From contig NZ_JADGIA010000033.1 in NCBI RefSeq assembly GCF_019683635.1, forward strand, positions 1 through 33,557: a stretch of 33,557 bases of DNA, written 5' to 3'. The position numbers and the translations under genes are program-made. Below the pieces are notes generated by a model, which saw only the letters and a list, made by a program, of their open reading frames with translations, did no database searches and was not told where the DNA came from. Each line of letters opens with the position of its first letter. The stretch's first letter is position 1. Positions 25,719-33,337 of this stretch are shown piece by piece. Source of the stretch: Thermogemmatispora sp. GTDB taxonomy: Bacteria; Chloroflexota; Ktedonobacteria; Ktedonobacterales; Ktedonobacteraceae.

Positions 25719-26661
25719 GTTTGAGAAGCCCCTGGCGGAGCTAGAAAAGCGCATTGCCTCCCTGCAGCGTAAGGGGGAGCGCCTCCGCCCGGAGGAGCAT
25801 GTCCAGTTGCAGGAGTACGAGCGCGAGCTGCGCCGCCGCACGGAGGAGATCTATCGCGGTCTGACTGCCTGGCAGACGGTTCAGGTGGCGCGCCACAAGG
25901 ATCGCCCCTATACCGCTGATTTCATCCACCTGATGTGCGAGGAGTTCTTCGAGCTGCATGGCGATCGCCGCGTGGGCGATGATCACGCCATCATCGGCGG
26001 CCCGGCCCTCTTCAACGGGGAACCAGTGATGATCATCGGCCACGAGAAGGGGCGCGGCATGCGCGAGAAGATGTATCATAACAACGGCATGCCTCACCCA
26101 GAGGGCTACCATAAGGCCATTCGCCTCATGGAGCAGGCCGAGAAATTCGGCTATCCGGTCATCTGCCTGGTCGATACTCAGGGGGCCTTCCCTGGCCTGG
26201 AGGATGAGGAGCGGGGTCAGGGCAGCGCTATTGCGGCCAGCCTCTATGCGATGGCTCGCCTGCGCGTACCCATCATTGCGGCGGTAATTGGTGAGGGAGG
26301 AAGCGGCGGCGCTCTGGCCATCAGCGTGGCTGACCGCTTGCTGATGCTGGAATATAGTATTTATACGGTGGCTGCTCCGGAGGCCGCCGCCTCGATTATC
26401 TGGCGCGATAAGGTCTATGCCCCCCAGGCGGCAGAGGCCATGCGCATCAGCGCGCGCGAGCTGTACGCTTTGGGGCTGATCGATGAGCTGGTGCCTGAGC
26501 CCCTGGGCGGTGCTCACCATAACCATCGGCTGGCGGCGGAGAATCTCAAGGCGGCCCTCGTCCACCATTTGCAGGAACTGAAGCAGATTCCAGTTGATCG
26601 CCTGGTGCAGATGCGCTACGAGAAGTATCGCGCGGTCGGACCATTTGGTTTTGCCTCGTGA
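25702..26661 (+). CDS. accA: Acetyl-CoA carboxylase carboxyltransferase subunit alpha
   Basis: A 319-residue protein, normal for AccA. ATG 25702 is chosen because AGGAGGT lies just upstream and the family's helical N-terminus (LEFEKPLAELEKRIASLQRKG) begins there; longer in-frame extensions to 25522 read through accD and are spurious. The catalytic domain shows HGDRRVGDDHAIIGG, GHEKGRG, NNGMPHPEGYHKAIRLM, DTQGAFPG, and VIGEGGSGGALAISVAD, the oxyanion and acyl-CoA binding segments. It pairs with AccD in the carboxyltransferase complex. The 17-base overlap with accD is a common arrangement for coupled subunits. Confidence 0.96.
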   Translation: MVYDLEFEKPLAELEKRIASLQRKGERLRPEEHVQLQEYERELRRRTEEIYRGLTAWQTVQVARHKDRPYTADFIHLMCEEFFELHGDRRVGDDHAIIGGPALFNGEPVMIIGHEKGRGMREKMYHNNGMPHPEGYHKAIRLMEQAEKFGYPVICLVDTQGAFPGLEDEERGQGSAIAASLYAMARLRVPIIAAVIGEGGSGGALAISVADRLLMLEYSIYTVAAPEAAASIIWRDKVYAPQAAEAMRISARELYALGLIDELVPEPLGGAHHNHRLAAENLKAALVHHLQELKQIPVDRLVQMRYEKYRAVGPFGFAS

Positions 26662-26710
26662 GTACAAGAAGGGCCTGGAGCGCACGGTTTTCTGCTCGCT
26701 CACCCGGGGC

Positions 26711-26739
26711 TTGACGTCAGTCGCAGACTTTTGTATACT
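26711..26739 (+). promoter_or_regulatory. Promoter of the tRNA-Leu gene
   Basis: TTGACG (26711-26716), a 17-base spacer and TATACT (26734-26739) give a near-consensus housekeeping promoter. Transcription would start near 26746, about 90 bases before the tRNA. Confidence 0.8.
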
Positions 26740-26835
26740 GGAAGCTGCCAGAGCGAAGGGCAGGTATGCTTGCTGTCAGCCTGGCAGCTTTTCTGAGTCT
26801 GAGTAGCTGTTTGGCACATTGCTCCTGGCTCCAGA

Positions 26836-26917
26836 GCCGGTGTGGCGGAATGGTATACGCGCCTGTCTCAAAAACAGGTCCCGTAAAGGGTTGTGAGTTC
26901 GAGTCTCACCACCGGCA
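26836..26917 (+). tRNA. tRNA-Leu (anticodon CAA)
   Basis: An 82-base class II tRNA. The acceptor arm GCCGGTG (26836-26842) pairs with CACCGGC (26910-26916), with discriminator A at 26917. The anticodon stem CCTGT/ACAGG encloses the loop CTCAAAA, giving anticodon CAA for UUG leucine codons. A long variable arm (TCCCGTAAAGGG) and a T arm GTGAG-TTCGAGT-CTCAC are seen. CCA is not encoded; the next bases are CCT, so it must be added by the CCA-adding enzyme. Confidence 0.93.
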
Positions 26918-26935
26918 CCTCCATACCATAGAGGA

Positions 26936-26992
26936 AGAGGGCGGAATGGCATTCTCTATGAAGAGTGTCGTTCCGCCCTCTGCTTTTGCTTT
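26936..26992 (+). terminator. Long 20-bp terminator hairpin after tRNA-Leu
   Basis: Left arm 26936-26955 and right arm 26962-26981 pair over 20 positions, including a few G-U pairs, around a 6-base loop (CTATGA), and are followed by GCTTTTGCTTT. The T-tract is interrupted, but position and stability support transcription termination 19 bases after the tRNA. Confidence 0.8.
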
Positions 26993-27122
26993 CCTTGAGA
27001 GCTGGCTGCCCTGATCCTGTGCCTTACCGCCTTAACTCGCGCTGCCGGGATAGGGCAGGGCTGAAGGCCGAAGGAGGGCGGCTGGCCATCTCCCCTGCCC
27101 GCTGCCGCTGGCTGAAAACGGG

Positions 27123-28250
27123 CTAGCTATGGAAAGCAAAGACTCCGAAGATGAGCGAGGCGAGTAACAAGGCGAAGAGTGTATTAAAAAGGGTGGCCAG
27201 GCCGTAGACCAGCACTGGGCGTAGCCCGGCCTCTCTAAAGCCCTCTAGCCGGAAGCCCAGGCCGATGCTCACGAAGGCCAGGGTGAAGAACCAGGTCCGC
27301 AGCGCGTTGAGATCGTTGATGATCGCCTGACTGGACTGCAGAAGATGTAGGTTGATTAGAACCGTCATAACGAGCGAGGCCAGAATGAAGCCAATGACGA
27401 ACTTGGGGAAGCGGGTGAAGATCTCGCTCCAGCGCGGTCGCTCGCGCCCGCTGTCCTGCTCGACGCGCGTGATCCAGTACAGGGTGAGCAGGAAGGCGAT
27501 CAGGCCGATGAGTGCGTTCTGCGAGAGCTTGACGACGGTGGCATATTGCAGGGCTACCTGCCCGGCGATGGCACCGCTGGCCGTAACGGCGGCGGTAGTA
27601 TCGATGTTGCCTCCAATCCAGGCCCCTGCTACTGCTTGACTGAGGTGCAGCCACTGAGCAATGAGAGGCTGCAGGAAAATCAGCGGCAGCGAGAAGACAA
27701 TCACCAGGCTGGCGACATACCCCAGTTGCTCGCGCCTGGCCTGCACTGCTGCGGCGGCGGCAATGGCCGCGCTGACGCCGCAGATCGAAACGGAGGCCGC
27801 GATCAGGGCGCGCAGATGGCGCTCCAGCTTGAAGGCCCCGCCGAGGAACCAGGCGGTCAGGAAGACCGAGGTGATCAGCAGGACGGCCTGAATGATACCC
27901 CCTATACCAATTTTGAGGAGATCAAAGAGATTCAGGCCAGCTCCGAGGAGAATGACGCCCGTTTTGAGAAATAGCTCAGTGCGAAAGGCTGCGGCCAGCC
28001 GCTCACGCCAGCCAAGGAGCGTCAGAAGGCCGTTGGCCAGCAGGCCCAGGGCAATGGCGTACACGGGAAATTCGATGCTGCTGAGTGTGCGTCGGACGGT
28101 GCCGCTAAAGAAGGTGGGGAGAACCTTGGTCAGCCACCACACGGCTACGCTCAGGACGAAGACGATCAGCAGGGAGCCGAGCAAGGTGACCCACGATGCT
28201 CCCGGTCTGCGCTCGCTGGATGCAGAAATAACTGAGGTGCTTGTGCTCAC
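27123..28250 (-). CDS. YeiH-family putative sulfate exporter (UPF0324)
   Basis: A 375-residue membrane protein with about nine to ten hydrophobic segments. Family segments include LFLKTGVILLGAGLNLFDLL, AASVSICGVSAAIAAAAAV, GAWIGGNIDTTAAVTASG and the C-terminal RTWFFTLAFVSIGLGFRL. YeiH proteins are annotated as sulfate or anion exporters, though experimental support is limited. GTG 28250 follows GGAGAGGAGGAG by a good spacing. The first hydrophobic segment (WVTLLGSLLIVFVLSVAVWWLTK) starts after a short soluble N-terminus. A 73-residue membrane protein is encoded about 100 bases upstream on the same strand, and its end resembles the EDWWA-type start of longer YeiH proteins. The two probably form one transcript and possibly one transport unit. 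Confidence 0.86.
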   Translation of the reverse strand: MSTSTSVISASSERRPGASWVTLLGSLLIVFVLSVAVWWLTKVLPTFFSGTVRRTLSSIEFPVYAIALGLLANGLLTLLGWRERLAAAFRTELFLKTGVILLGAGLNLFDLLKIGIGGIIQAVLLITSVFLTAWFLGGAFKLERHLRALIAASVSICGVSAAIAAAAAVQARREQLGYVASLVIVFSLPLIFLQPLIAQWLHLSQAVAGAWIGGNIDTTAAVTASGAIAGQVALQYATVVKLSQNALIGLIAFLLTLYWITRVEQDSGRERPRWSEIFTRFPKFVIGFILASLVMTVLINLHLLQSSQAIINDLNALRTWFFTLAFVSIGLGFRLEGFREAGLRPVLVYGLATLFNTLFALLLASLIFGVFAFHS

Positions 28251-28353
28251 GTGTCGCTCCTCCTCTCCTTTCCTTGGCCATGTCTACGGTCCAGCTCACT
28301 AATGCCTTGATAAAGATTCGGCCAACCGGACGAACTGACGTCTACTCAGCCGG

Positions 28354-28575
28354 TTATGGAATGGAATGCAAAATACGGGTGACGATCAGAATGATCAGAA
28401 CCAGACCCAGGATGAGGGCCCACCAGTCTTCGTTCAGCAGACGGTACCAGGGACGGACAGCGACGCTGCCACTCGCGCTTGCAACTGGACCCTGGCCGAT
28501 CCCACTAGAAGCTGCCTCTTCTGCTGGCTGGTCAATGTCGTTGGTCGACAGCGGCTGGTTTTCCTCTGTGGCCAT
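28354..28575 (-). CDS. Small single-pass membrane protein, YeiH-associated
   Basis: A 73-residue protein: an acidic, Ser/Ala-rich N-terminal half (1-40), a short basic-aromatic stretch RPWYRLLNEDWW and one helix ALILGLVLIILIVTRIL (53-69) near the C-terminus. The NEDWWALILGLVLII stretch resembles the N-terminal segment of longer YeiH-family transporters, where an EDWWAxxLGL motif precedes the main membrane domain; in this genome that segment appears to be a separate gene. AAGGAGGAAAG lies 7-8 bases before ATG 28575, supporting translation. It is followed by the YeiH gene in the same orientation. Function as a partner subunit is inference. Confidence 0.68.
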   Translation of the reverse strand: MATEENQPLSTNDIDQPAEEAASSGIGQGPVASASGSVAVRPWYRLLNEDWWALILGLVLIILIVTRILHSIP

Positions 28576-28891
28576 GATCGTTTCTTTCCTCCTTCTCTCT
28601 TCCCAGACTCATAGTGCGCATAGAGTGACGAAAGGTGCTCCGCGCTCGCTGGCGTAGAAAGCTGGCTCTTCCTGCGCCTGGGGGTCCTTTCTGGTAGACA
28701 CAGCACTGCCGAGTCTGGTGACTCTAAAGTTGACATTGTTGATTAATTTTGTAATGAAAGTGTGCCATAGCAACAGCCTCGCTGTCAAGGCCCAGACGAG
28801 AAAGCTGGTTTGCCGGTAGAGAGAGCGAGCAAAGAACGAAAGGTGAACGCTGCTCTTGGGGTCTCGCTCTATACTAGGGGAGGGGAAAGCG

Positions 28892-28990
28892 ATGAGCCTG
28901 GTGCGTGATTCCTGGCGGCGCAAAGGCGCTGCTCAGCGCCTGCCGTGCGTTGTGGGGAGCAGCCAGTGTGGCTGCTCCCTTCGATGCTAG
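28892..28990 (+). CDS. Possible 32-aa Cys-rich peptide (uncertain)
   Basis: ATG 28892 follows a strong purine run AGGGGAGGGGAAAG (28876-28889), and TATACT lies at 28870-28875, 16 bases before the ATG. The predicted peptide is basic in its first half and ends SSQCGCSLRC with four Cys in all. No family is recognised. Against it, the 3' half coincides with a 10-bp hairpin and the -35 region is poor. It may be an untranslated stretch, a leader peptide or a small ribosomal product; the nearby LanM makes a substrate role thinkable, but no leader with a GG motif is present. Confidence 0.2.
   Translation: MSLVRDSWRRKGAAQRLPCVVGSSQCGCSLRC
28924..28979. terminator. Two adjacent hairpins
   Basis: AGGCGCTG-CT-CAGCGCCT (28924-28941, 8 bp) and GGGAGCAGCC-AGTGT-GGCTGCTCCC (28955-28979, 10 bp). 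Neither is followed by a T-run on either strand. They may terminate or process a short + strand transcript, or protect mRNA. Confidence 0.4.
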
Positions 28991-29332
28991 CGGTGAAGCA
29001 CGCTGATTTCTCCGGCTGAGAGTAGTGCGACCGTTCCTTTTCAGCAGAAAACAGTTCTTCAGAGAGGTCCAGGATTGCTTTTCTGTCTGGATTAGCCCTA
29101 CTGCAGATGAAATCGAAGCGCTCCTGTGTCAGCTGATAGCCCTCTTCTGCCTCTCACCTGACCAGACACAGACACGCGAGCAAGAAACTTCTCTTTCTGG
29201 TCATCCCGTTTAGCAAGGGTGGGGCGACCAGTGTGGAGAATTTGCAATTACTCTGCCGGAAATGCAACGCCAGGAAACGAGATCATCTCTAGGCCACGAA
29301 GGTGAAGAGGGAGAGATCCTTTGAGCCGACGA

Positions 29333-29363
29333 GGAGCAGTCAGACGTGCGGTCGGACTGCTCC
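29333..29363 (-). terminator. Hairpin downstream of lanM
   Basis: GGAGCAGTC-A-GAC (29333-29345) and GTC-G-GACTGCTCC (29351-29363) form a 12-pair stem with one mismatch and a 5-base loop, about 60 bases past the lanM stop. No T-run follows on the minus strand. It is probably the 3' end of the lantibiotic transcript. Confidence 0.45.
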
Positions 29364-29425
29364 CCGTGATCCTGGAGCCAGCAAACAGTGCTGAACACGC
29401 TCCCTTGTGGCTCAGCCTGCTCCTC

Positions 29426-32400
29426 TCACGATGTTGTTGTGGGGCGCAATGCTGGAGGAGCGAGCAGCAGCACCGAGGGGACACGCTCAGGAGCGGCGAG
29501 GCGCAAGAGTGCAAAGCCGGTCCCCGCCAGTCCTGTCATCAGTCCGGGTGTTTCCACCCCGAACGGTACACCACAGACCCAGCCCTGATGCTCCATGTTC
29601 TCTAGCAAGGCCGCGGCGATGCGTGGGATGTGTTCAGCGAAGGTCTCGCCGGGTAGCAGGCGGGCGGCGGTGATCAAGATATCCAGATTGCCCAGGTCCC
29701 CATGACAGAGGGAATGGTTCAGGCCAAAACCCTGGGTCAAGGTCGTACGCAAACCGGCTTTGATCTCCTCTGTCAGCTCCTGGTCATCGAGCAGCGAGAG
29801 CAGGGCCAGGCGCGACAGAGCGATCCCGGGGGCGCCATGACACCAGGCCACCATATAGTTCTCCCTCGCGGGCTGGCTGGCACTTGAAGAAGGTGGACGC
29901 TGGCGCAGATCCAGCCAGTTCTGGCGTGAGGGTGAGAAAAGCGTGCGCTCATAGGCCAGTGCTGCACGGGCCATCTCGGCAAAGCGTGTCTCTCCGCTGA
30001 CCTGAGCCAGCTGCATCAGGTACAAGGCGATCCCCGCGTTCCCGTGAGCAAAGCCAGCCAGCGCGACCGGTTGACGCGTCGTTGGCCAACCGCAGCCGCT
30101 CTGTGCTTGAGGTTGAGCGTGGGCGAGCAGATGCTCGCCGCAGCGAATTGCTGCTGCCAGGGTCTCGGACGAAGGAGAAACATCCTGCAGGCAGAGCAGC
30201 GCTGCGATAGCGCCTGCGGCTCCGCCGATTACATCATAGACCTGATCCTGCTCAATCTTAGCCAGGAGCGGGGGAACCAGTTCCTCTGCTTGACGATAGA
30301 GAGCAGGCTCGCGCCAGAGAGCGCCCAGGTGGCAGAAGAGGTAGATCAAAGAGCCGAGGCCGTTGAAGGCGCCGATTCCGTAAGCGCGGGGAAAGTACTT
30401 GCGGCGCATAATCTGCTGCTGGATCGTGTGCAGGGCCATCCGGGCCAGCTCGGTATGGCGTTGCTCGCCTGTCAGGTGGCCCAGATAGGCCAGAAAGAGT
30501 GTGATGCCAGCCAGCCCATTGTAGAGATCGCCATCGGCGGGCAGCAAGTGCCACTCGCGGTCGTTCACCGGTGTCACGCCTAGCCAGCCGACATACTCCC
30601 CCTGGTAGAGAGCAAACTGACGCAGGCGGTTACCGATCGCCGAGGCAGCGGCCAGCAGCCGCTCCAGGGTTGGAGAAGTGCGAGCGGGATGCAGCTCCAG
30701 GCGTGTATAGCTCTGGGGAGTGGTTGCGTCGATCATGCTTGTGAAGGAAGCGCGAATAATCCACAGCTGCTTCTCCAGGTCCAGCTCGCTCAGCTCGGCC
30801 AGGCGTCGGCGCACCACTTCCAGACCAGGCTCGCTGAAGAAAGCAGACAGGCGTTCGCCCTCTGACGTAAAGAGATCGGTTGAAGCCGCTGTCGTAGTAA
30901 AGACTGGAACATCCCCACGCCACAAGTCACGCCGCTCAGCGGGGATCAGCGGCACCAGATACGGAAGGCGCTCTGTCGTAGCCCACAGCCGGTCAAAGAG
31001 GCGATCGCGATCCAGGGCATCGCGCAGCACATTGGGATGCAAACTATCGATCAGCAGCTGCGTATAAATCCGTGTTGGGCGGAGCACGCAGCGAACCTCA
31101 GCGTCGGCAAAGCGCGGAAGATAGGTCTCCAGCAGCTCCGAGCGCTGGGCCATGAGGAGGCGGTAGGCGCGAGTAAAGCCCTCGATGATGCACTGGCTGT
31201 AATCCAGAACATTGATATCCTGGTCATTGAGGCGCGGGCGATTCTCCTTCACGGGCAGCTCGACGCGTTCGTTGGTCAGGCGCATCTCATCGGTGCCTGT
31301 GCCTTTCCAGGTAGGAACAGGGCGCGGTGAGAGCTGGCCGGGCTGGCCGCCGAGGCCGCTCATATCGATCCCCTCACCCTCCTGGTTTGACCAGAGGCGT
31401 TGTGGCAACAAGCCCACGCGCAACACCGAATGGCCGATGGCCTCCAGGCCGGGCGCGCCCTGAGCCTGCAACACCTCGGGATTAATCTGGGGTAAGAAGA
31501 GCGTCTCCAGATCGATCAGCATCGGATACTCGCCGGAGGCGATAATGTTCTCCGCATGAAAGTCCGAGGCCTCCAGTGCGTAGAGCAAGGCCAGGTAGGC
31601 GCCCTGGCGCAGATAGAAGCGCTCGATCTCCTCACGAGAAGAGCAGTGGCGAGCCTGGACAAACTCGACCCAACCATAGTGTCCCCGATCAAGGACTGTC
31701 AGCGTGCGCAGAGGTGGGCTGAAGCCTCGTTCATTCATCCAGGCGAGCAGCTCCTGAAAATGGCGGTCGATAGCCAGCGAGCGCGGTTTATAAACCAGGC
31801 GGAAACCGGTGTCCCAGCGCAGCAAGATCACACTCTGCCCGTTGCGATGCAGGTCGCCGGCGCCCTGGTGAATCTCGCACAGCGAACCGGCCTCGCCATT
31901 GGTGAGGAAAGTGGAGCAGATCAGCGGCCAGTCGTCGGTGAGGCGTTCCAGCAGCTCCAGCGAGCGGCAGACCCAGCGCTCAAGCGTCTCCGTTACCAAC
32001 CGGGCCAGAACCACGTACTCCTGCAGAAAATCGAGAGTTGCCTCACGCTTGCTCAGCTGCTCCAGGAAATACTGAAAGCGCTCCTCCGAAGTGGTTCCTT
32101 GCAAGCGGCCCTGAACCCGCGCTACATGAAGCTCCAAGACAATAGCGCGCGAGATCGAAGGCAGCAATAGGCCGGGGATATTGCGAGCCAGCAAATCAAG
32201 GACCCTCTCAGCATCGAACGAGGAAGAAAGAGAGCGCCGAGTCAGCTCCCGCAGGCCAGCGGCCAGCTTTCGTCTGGCGCGCCTGATCAAGGGCAGAAAG
32301 GGATGGAGGAACGAACGCGTGTGGCTTCCTTCCTCCAGGCCCGACAGAGGAGAGGACCAAACTGTCTCGGCCTCTTCCCCGTTGCCGCTTGGGCCAGCAA

Positions 32401-32770
32401 CGGAAGAGAAAGCCTCACTGAGAGCTAGCAGCCAGGCGGGAGGAGTAGGGCAGCGTGCGCGCAGGGCCTCGGCGGGTTCACCCAGCAGGAGCAGTAGCTC
32501 CTCCTCGTCCAGGCTATCCAGTGCCAGGCGGGTAGCAAAGCGACCCTCTTCCTCGCTCAAGGCCGGTAGCTCTTTCCAACGCTGCAGACGCTGCTGGGCC
32601 CGCGCCAGAGCCTCTGCCTCAAGCGAATCCAGGGTAGGCGGAAAGGGGGCCGTGCGCAACAAGGCCAGGCGCTCGTTCAACGTCAAAGCGCGGTACCAGT
32701 CGGCCTCTTGCCAGCGACCCTGCAGATAGGAAACGGAAGCGGTGATAGTCTCGCTCGTTGTCTCGCTCAT
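29426..32770 (-). CDS. lanM: Type 2 lanthipeptide synthetase LanM
   Basis: About 1114 residues from ATG 32770 (1125 if a TTG at 32803 is used), a normal LanM length. LanM is a bifunctional cytoplasmic enzyme: its N-terminal DUF4135-type domain phosphorylates and eliminates Ser/Thr in the precursor core, and its C-terminal LanC-like domain adds Cys to make lanthionine rings. The dehydratase part shows LRWDTGFRLVYKPRSLAID, VEFVQARHC and ASDFHAENIIASGEYPMLIDLE, the kinase-like active-site region. The cyclase shows GFAHGNAGIALYL, WCHGAPGIAL (Cys977) and SLCHGDLGN (Cys1022, His1023), the three zinc ligands. The reading frame is intact. A long inverted repeat ends 15 bases before ATG 32770, where no direct ribosome site is seen; the TTG alternative has AAGGGA close by. 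A precursor gene lies upstream on the same strand. Confidence 0.93.
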   Translation of the reverse strand: MSETTSETITASVSYLQGRWQEADWYRALTLNERLALLRTAPFPPTLDSLEAEALARAQQRLQRWKELPALSEEEGRFATRLALDSLDEEELLLLLGEPAEALRARCPTPPAWLLALSEAFSSVAGPSGNGEEAETVWSSPLSGLEEGSHTRSFLHPFLPLIRRARRKLAAGLRELTRRSLSSSFDAERVLDLLARNIPGLLLPSISRAIVLELHVARVQGRLQGTTSEERFQYFLEQLSKREATLDFLQEYVVLARLVTETLERWVCRSLELLERLTDDWPLICSTFLTNGEAGSLCEIHQGAGDLHRNGQSVILLRWDTGFRLVYKPRSLAIDRHFQELLAWMNERGFSPPLRTLTVLDRGHYGWVEFVQARHCSSREEIERFYLRQGAYLALLYALEASDFHAENIIASGEYPMLIDLETLFLPQINPEVLQAQGAPGLEAIGHSVLRVGLLPQRLWSNQEGEGIDMSGLGGQPGQLSPRPVPTWKGTGTDEMRLTNERVELPVKENRPRLNDQDINVLDYSQCIIEGFTRAYRLLMAQRSELLETYLPRFADAEVRCVLRPTRIYTQLLIDSLHPNVLRDALDRDRLFDRLWATTERLPYLVPLIPAERRDLWRGDVPVFTTTAASTDLFTSEGERLSAFFSEPGLEVVRRRLAELSELDLEKQLWIIRASFTSMIDATTPQSYTRLELHPARTSPTLERLLAAASAIGNRLRQFALYQGEYVGWLGVTPVNDREWHLLPADGDLYNGLAGITLFLAYLGHLTGEQRHTELARMALHTIQQQIMRRKYFPRAYGIGAFNGLGSLIYLFCHLGALWREPALYRQAEELVPPLLAKIEQDQVYDVIGGAAGAIAALLCLQDVSPSSETLAAAIRCGEHLLAHAQPQAQSGCGWPTTRQPVALAGFAHGNAGIALYLMQLAQVSGETRFAEMARAALAYERTLFSPSRQNWLDLRQRPPSSSASQPARENYMVAWCHGAPGIALSRLALLSLLDDQELTEEIKAGLRTTLTQGFGLNHSLCHGDLGNLDILITAARLLPGETFAEHIPRIAAALLENMEHQGWVCGVPFGVETPGLMTGLAGTGFALLRLAAPERVPSVLLLAPPALRPTTTS

Positions 32771-32785
32771 GGAATCACGCGCTGG

Positions 32786-32854
32786 GATGCAGCGCCAGGA
32801 CAAGCCATCCCTTCGCCTTAGCCGGCGCTAGGAATCCTGGTGCTGCGCTGCATC
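32786..32854 (-). promoter_or_regulatory. Long inverted repeat in the lanM leader
   Basis: GATGCAGCGC-CAGGA (32786-32800) is complementary to TCCTG-(5 bases)-GCGCTGCATC (32835-32839 and 32845-32854). In the minus-strand mRNA this gives a 15-bp hairpin with one 5-base bulge. AAAGGAG (32855-32861) directly precedes the hairpin and ATG 32770 follows it by 15 bases, so folding would bring a ribosome site near the start codon. The alternative TTG start at 32803 would lie inside the loop. Confidence 0.5.
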
Positions 32855-33143
32855 TCCTTTCTTTCTTCTTCATTGCTCGGTAGTTACCGATGGATTGTGG
32901 CAGCAGTCGGTGTCTGCTGCTCAGGTGGCTTGTCAACATGGAAGAACAGAGGTGAGCGGTGCGAAAAGACTGGCAACCGCTGGAAGGTAAAGAGCGCAGT
33001 GGTAGCTGATCGCAACTGACTTGCAACGTGCGAAGCATGCAACAGCGGACTCGATCATTGATCATTCTCGGAGGTTCGACCCGGCTTGGAGCAAGCGCTG
33101 ACAGGCAGAGGACTGTGGAAGAGATTCCCTGGTGTAAGAGTTC

Positions 33144-33157
33144 AGCAGGCGCCTGCT
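33144..33157. repeat. 14-base perfect palindrome
   Basis: AGCAGGCGCCTGCT is perfectly self-complementary. It lies about 375 bases upstream of the lanM start and could be a regulator binding site; a partial copy (CAGCAGGCTGAGCCTG) follows at about 33205-33220. Confidence 0.4.
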
Positions 33158-33250
33158 CGTCTACTCTACTATCTATCCTGAATACTGGATAGGTGAACGA
33201 GCGCCAGCAGGCTGAGCCTGTCTTGTCAGAGCAGCCTTAACTGGCGCGAA

Positions 33251-33288
33251 CAGAGGGTCGGGACGGAGTCAGGCATCCCAACCCTCTG
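33251..33288 (-). terminator. 13-bp hairpin after the precursor gene (terminator or attenuator)
   Basis: In the minus-strand RNA, CAGAGGGTTGGGA pairs with TCCCGACCCTCTG (one G-U) around a 12-base loop, 50 bases past the precursor stop codon. No T-run follows, so partial read-through into lanM is plausible; such hairpins are common between lanA and lanM and give high precursor-to-enzyme ratios. Confidence 0.6.
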
Positions 33289-33337
33289 TGTATCCTGATC
33301 AGGCCATACCGAGACCCCTGGCGTGGGGCGACGACTG

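Larger units (their letters stand above)
28576..29425. other. Intergenic region between YeiH pair and lanM
   Basis: About 850 bases with no strongly supported gene. Contents seen: an AT-rich patch at 28720-28760 with TTGACA (28730-28735) but no good -10 box; a possible 32-codon ORF at 28892-28990; two hairpins at 28924-28941 and 28955-28979; and a terminator-like hairpin at 29333-29363 that would act on the minus-strand lanM transcript. Confidence 0.4.
32804..33337. other. Intergenic region between lanthipeptide precursor gene and lanM
   Basis: About 530 bases with no supported gene on either strand; no second precursor with a GG leader was found here. It holds the lanM leader repeat, a 14-base perfect palindrome (33144-33157), a CTATCC/GGATAG hairpin (33173-33192) nested within CTCGT/ACGAG arms, and the 13-bp hairpin at 33251-33288. 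No convincing minus-strand promoter was recognised. Confidence 0.45.

Noticed and set aside
25741..26703. 320-codon open frame on the minus strand
   Set aside because: It lies entirely opposite accA, whose identity is certain.
28730..28758. TTGACA in an AT-rich patch as a + strand promoter
   Set aside because: The best -10 candidate (TAATGA, 16 bases) is poor and no clear gene follows.
29025..29213. 62-codon + strand frame considered as a second lanthipeptide precursor
   Set aside because: It has no double-Gly leader end and no Cys/Ser/Thr-rich core; start is a GTG without a ribosome site.
32775..33065. 96-codon minus-strand frame overlapping the lanM start
   Set aside because: Different frame from lanM, no leader-type motif; it runs through the lanM leader hairpin.
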